This document shows positions 61,154 to 64,000 of a DNA stretch of 64,000 nucleotides, in pieces. Position 1 is the stretch's first letter. Each line of letters starts with the position of its first letter. The notes under the pieces were generated by a model that worked only from the letters and a program-made list of their open reading frames with translations, ran no database searches and had not been told where the DNA came from. Origin of the DNA: an uncultured Lachnoclostridium sp. (GTDB taxonomy: Bacteria; Bacillota; Clostridia; Lachnospirales; Lachnospiraceae); the NCBI GenBank assembly GCA_946499505.1, contig CAMMSL010000001.1:1-64000 (forward strand). The letters run 5' to 3'. Position numbers and translations under genes: made by a program.

Positions 61154-62713
61154 TTACAGTATACTCACATTTTCCTTAAAAATCAATAGTTTATCCCCTG
61201 GTGAAACTTTTTCATCACTTAGCCCATTTATTTCCTTGATTCCGTCGGTCGTTGTCATATATTTCTTAGCCAGGCTCCAGAGATCTTCGCCATTTTGCAC
61301 AATATGTCCTACAATCCCCGGACGCTCTGACAGTTCTTCCATATTAAGAGGCTCCATCCGGACTTCTGTGATCATCTCAACAGGTATAAGTCTGCGCAGG
61401 AATACATCAAATGACAATATGGCTTTGACTTCAACCGCCTCACTTCCCGCCAATGTTACAGCGAGCTGTTCTACATGATAAGAAAGACTGCTGCTCACTT
61501 TCTCCGGCATATCAGAATACTCGATCAGCCAGGAAAACGGTATCATCCCCTGCCAGCTTCCATAAGGCTCTGAATCATCCCCCCGCAGGTACAGAAAAGA
61601 CAGATGCAGAATGCCCTCGATCTGTATTCCCTCCGGCGTATGTTGTTCACTCTCCACCTGAATGCTGCCCCTGCTGTGAAGGATCTGAAGGACATCTTCT
61701 TTTAACTCCGGCAGGGACAGTCTTTCCGCAATTTTACATTTGGACTGATTCTGCATCAGGAGCTCCTCCAGAACAGTATCCTGCGTGTCGAATACACACT
61801 GTTGTTCCAGTGAATACATATCACTGAGGATTTCCGCCTCTTCTTCCTCATAAATGTTCATCCTCAGTGCAAGAGTAGCTTCAATCCCCAGAACACGCAT
61901 TTCTCCGTCTTCATCCAGCCGGATATCCGCCAGCGTATCTTCCACAGAATGCTGGATATGATAGTACATATTCTCGGATACTCCATCGCAGAGGACCCGA
62001 CCTTCAAATGGTACGCTCTGCTCGATCCAGTCTGCTTTTTCCTCGGCAGACAGATACATACAGAATACGAGCATCTCGCCTCTGAGCAGGATTTCATCCT
62101 GTCCTGTCCGGATATCCAGTTTTCTAACATTGATATCCGTGAGCAGGAGCTGCCCGATACTCTCCTTTGTTCCCGGCAGTGTAACCTCTTCCTTGATCCG
62201 GTATGTATCTTTCTTCGAGACTGCCAGGCGGAGCAGATTCATTTTCCGGGTCTTTCGATAGATTGGTATGTCGCTGTCGATATTTTCGGTCAGTTCCTCG
62301 TCCCGGAGCCACTCTCTGCCGATTTCAATCTCCGCCATAATTTTCAGTCCCAGTTTTCGAGAATGGACAACAGACGCCGTGAATTCTGTCCTTACATTCC
62401 TCACATAAAACGACTCGTTCCCGTCGCTCTCCGCATATACCATTTCCTCAAACGGCAGTTTTCCTTCCAGCACGGCAGGTTTTGAGTCTCCCGACGCTGT
62501 CATGTAGAGAATCGTAAAGTACACTTTCCCCGAGATCTTTACATAATTTTCCACCGGCCGGATATCCTCTGTCCTGAGCTCGGCTTTTCCCTGGATGATC
62601 CTCTGTACATCCTCTTTCTGATCCGGCACATTGTAATCCTCATCCAGATAAAACTGGTCGAAGATGCTCTTTCCCTCCTGTGTATAATGAATCGGTTTTC
62701 TGATCAGCTCCAT
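61154..62713 (-). CDS. DUF3794 and LysM domain protein (probable spore envelope)
   Basis: The 519-residue protein has three DUF3794 (SipL/SpoVID-like) repeats covering about residues 20-440 (FDQFYLDEDYNVP and VENYVKISGKVYFTILYM in the first) and a C-terminal LysM domain (about 470-515; VQNGEDLWSLAKKYMTT). SipL of Clostridioides difficile has the same layout and joins SpoIVA to the spore surface. The ATG at 62713 follows GAGGAGGAG. It overlaps nothing; the PrcB-like gene ends 11 bp upstream. Confidence 0.85.
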   Translation of the reverse strand: MELIRKPIHYTQEGKSIFDQFYLDEDYNVPDQKEDVQRIIQGKAELRTEDIRPVENYVKISGKVYFTILYMTASGDSKPAVLEGKLPFEEMVYAESDGNESFYVRNVRTEFTASVVHSRKLGLKIMAEIEIGREWLRDEELTENIDSDIPIYRKTRKMNLLRLAVSKKDTYRIKEEVTLPGTKESIGQLLLTDINVRKLDIRTGQDEILLRGEMLVFCMYLSAEEKADWIEQSVPFEGRVLCDGVSENMYYHIQHSVEDTLADIRLDEDGEMRVLGIEATLALRMNIYEEEEAEILSDMYSLEQQCVFDTQDTVLEELLMQNQSKCKIAERLSLPELKEDVLQILHSRGSIQVESEQHTPEGIQIEGILHLSFLYLRGDDSEPYGSWQGMIPFSWLIEYSDMPEKVSSSLSYHVEQLAVTLAGSEAVEVKAILSFDVFLRRLIPVEMITEVRMEPLNMEELSERPGIVGHIVQNGEDLWSLAKKYMTTTDGIKEINGLSDEKVSPGDKLLIFKENVSIL

Positions 62714-62724
62714 ATCTCTCCTCC

Positions 62725-63144
62725 TCAATCAAACAAGACGTCTTTGTCAATATATCCAAGCTGCACGACCACATAGGGAAATGTAGTGATTTCCTTTATA
62801 TCCTCCCCTTTCTCCGGACCGAGAAGATCCGTACGGATTTGGACAGTATTTTCTGTCTCGTACAGCTCCCGCACCACTACACTGTATCCGGTGGTCGGCT
62901 GTTCTCCGTACCCCTCTGCAATATAAAGCTGTCCCTGGTCCGCATAGAGCATCTGGAATGGATGTTCCTTTTCTTTTTCGATCATCGTGCTCAACTCTTC
63001 CGGTTCGTCTTCCCTGTCCACCACAGTGAAATCAAGATCCCGCAGTTTCTGCTCCTCGTTGTATTTGCTGACACAGCCGGCAGCCAGGCCGGTAATGAGG
63101 ATTGGCAGGATCCAGATGATGCAGGATGCCCTCAGACGTTTCAT
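62725..63144 (-). CDS. Lipoprotein with PrcB C-terminal-like domain
   Basis: The 139-residue protein has a signal with lipobox LAAGC (Cys near 24). The rest resembles the C-terminal domain of PrcB, a protease-complex partner (LYIAEGYGEQPTTGYSVVV). The ATG at 63144 follows a weak GACAGGG; an ATG at 63171 has none. It precedes the DUF3794-LysM gene. Its role is not known, although the domain may act as a protein-binding module. Confidence 0.75.
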   Translation of the reverse strand: MKRLRASCIIWILPILITGLAAGCVSKYNEEQKLRDLDFTVVDREDEPEELSTMIEKEKEHPFQMLYADQGQLYIAEGYGEQPTTGYSVVVRELYETENTVQIRTDLLGPEKGEDIKEITTFPYVVVQLGYIDKDVLFD

Positions 63145-63255
63145 TTCCCTGTCCCCGCAGCATTTTTCCATATATCATATGAAGCCTGCCCCTCAAATAT
63201 GTCAATTCATGTTTCTTGAACAAATACCGCCACAATAGTAAAATGTATTAATCGA

Positions 63256-63427
63256 ATAGCAGCGAACGCAGAAAATCAGTCGGATACAGCCGATATGATG
63301 CACCTTTCGTGACCGGAGCCGGAAGCATCCTCTCCCCGCCCGTCACGGATACGTGAGTCAATCCCCTGTATCCGATTGATTCTCGGACACTTTACCGGGA
63401 AAATGTCTCTCAGACAAACACGAATTT
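63256..63427. mobile_element. Palindromic MITE-like element, internally deleted (copy 2)
   Basis: ACGCAGAAAATCAGTCGGATACAG (start 63266), CACCTTTCG, ACCGGAGCCGGAAG and CTGTATCCGATTGATTCTCGG match copy 1 at 51121-51486 in the same order, as does CAGACAAACACGAATTT at the right end. The inner palindrome of copy 1 is missing, and the left end is less conserved. It lies between the divergent PrcB-like and plsC genes. The rest of 63145-63529 holds the plsC promoter. Confidence 0.7.
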
Positions 63428-63441
63428 CACGAGCATTTTTC

Positions 63442-63470
63442 TTGTATTTTCCATATACCGGCTGTATAAT
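63442..63470 (+). promoter_or_regulatory. Promoter of the plsC-like gene
   Basis: TTGTAT (63442-63447) is followed after 17 bp by TATAAT (63465-63470), 60 bp upstream of the start codon and 15 bp after the palindromic element. Confidence 0.75.
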
Positions 63471-63529
63471 TGAACGCAGGGGCGATATTGCCCTCTTTAT
63501 TTTACAGAAAGAAAATTGAGGACTGACAC

Positions 63530-64000
63530 ATGATTCGTTTTATATGTATTGTAATTTTTGTAATCCTGTTTTTGATCGTGACCGTCCCGGTGCTGATCGT
63601 GGAACGGATTCTTCACAGATTTAACCCTCATGCAAGCGATATCAGTTCCCTGCGTATCGTACAGTGGGCTTTCAAAGTGATCTTGCGGATAACCGGAGTA
63701 AAGACGACCGTGATCGGCGAGGAAAATATACCTGACGAACCGGTACTGTTCATCGGCAATCACCGCAGCTATTTTGACATTCTGCTGACTTACAGCCGAT
63801 GCAAAAGAGTGACCGGCTATATTGCCAAAAAGGAAATGGAACGTTATCTGACTCTGACCTCATGGATGAAGAGGCTGCACTGCCTCTTTCTTGACCGGAA
63901 GAATCCAAAAGAAGGTTTAAAAACGATCCTTCAGGCAATCGATGATATCAAAAATGGCATCTCCATCTGCGTCTTCCCCGAAGGGACGCGCAACCGGGGC
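63530..64000 (+). CDS. plsC: 1-acyl-sn-glycerol-3-phosphate acyltransferase (partial, runs off the right edge)
   Basis: PlsC adds the second acyl chain in phosphatidic acid synthesis. The first 157 residues are in the window without a stop: an N-terminal membrane helix (about 4-25), NHRSYFD (HX4D catalytic motif, about 84-90) and FPEGTRNRG (substrate-binding, about 149-157). The ATG at 63530 follows a weak ribosome site (TTGAGGACTG). The 3' end lies beyond the window. Confidence 0.9.
   Translation, partial: MIRFICIVIFVILFLIVTVPVLIVERILHRFNPHASDISSLRIVQWAFKVILRITGVKTTVIGEENIPDEPVLFIGNHRSYFDILLTYSRCKRVTGYIAKKEMERYLTLTSWMKRLHCLFLDRKNPKEGLKTILQAIDDIKNGISICVFPEGTRNRG

Noticed and set aside
63478-63493. 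GGGGCGATATTGCCC hairpin as a regulatory leader of plsC
   Set aside because: The stem is short, only 4-5 pairs, and the T-rich stretch after it is interrupted; not enough to call.

Overview
The window looks like chromosomal DNA from a spore-forming, anaerobic gut Lachnospiraceae (Clostridia, Bacillota). The basis is mixed. Nearly all genes have strong AGGAGG-type ribosome sites, promoters are TTGACA/TATAAT-like, and families such as SpoIIR, the DUF3794-LysM protein, type III glutamine synthetase, RapZ-WhiA-HPr and a split purH with a PurO-like partner are typical of that family. The genus cannot be fixed by reading alone.

Layout. 1-382 holds two tandem strong leftward promoters and a leader that looks like the start of an rRNA operon lying off the left edge, then a terminator. 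383-674 is a small tRNA-Ser pair with its own promoter. 671-8785 is a long leftward housekeeping run: a CNNM/CorC-type membrane protein, PurO and AICAR transformylase (last two steps of IMP synthesis), TsaE, a TsaB-RimI fusion, a zinc-ribbon protein, RNase Z, TsaD (tRNA t6A synthesis) and IspD (isoprenoids). 8871-13407 is more accessory: CarD-like factor, aquaporin remnant, DUF2007 protein, ferredoxin, MerR regulator, an unknown protein and a nuclease-like protein. 13519-13764 carries an unusual five-unit array of ACGGTT...AACCGT dyads repeating every 52-53 bp. rplM-rpsI follow, then an NPQTG-anchored surface protein, a GH13 enzyme, an SGNH hydrolase, SbcCD, an editing-domain gene broken by an in-frame TGA, and an ABC-class ATPase.

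24960-39353 is a beta-galactan / galacto-oligosaccharide locus: GH42 and GH2 beta-galactosidases, a divergent AraC regulator, GH53 endo-galactanase, an unrecognised 617-residue protein, binding protein and two permeases (no ATPase subunit), and a LacI regulator with TTGCGCAA operators. The glycosidases have no signal peptides, so the substrate is probably imported as oligosaccharide, using an ATPase encoded elsewhere.

39495-50252 has type III glutamine synthetase behind a promoter-proximal terminator, class II aldolase, an isochorismatase-family enzyme, a lipoprotein, tRNA-Glu, a diacylglycerol kinase-family protein, and the murB-rapZ-whiA-HPr operon in which the HPr lacks the catalytic histidine (Crh-like). 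A second CorC-type protein follows. 50353-64000 holds an amidase with a SPOR domain, GlmM, a HAD phosphatase, an acyltransferase/esterase/thioesterase cluster, a CDF metal transporter, SpoIIR, a GntR regulator, IspE, the DUF3794-LysM protein, a PrcB-like lipoprotein and the start of a PlsC acyltransferase. Two related palindromic, MITE-like elements lie at 51121-51486 and about 63256-63427.

The strongest candidates for something undescribed are the 53-bp dyad array (13519-13764), the giant palindromic element and its internally deleted relative, the broken or possibly recoded TGA gene at 22516-23067, and the 617-residue galactan-locus protein.
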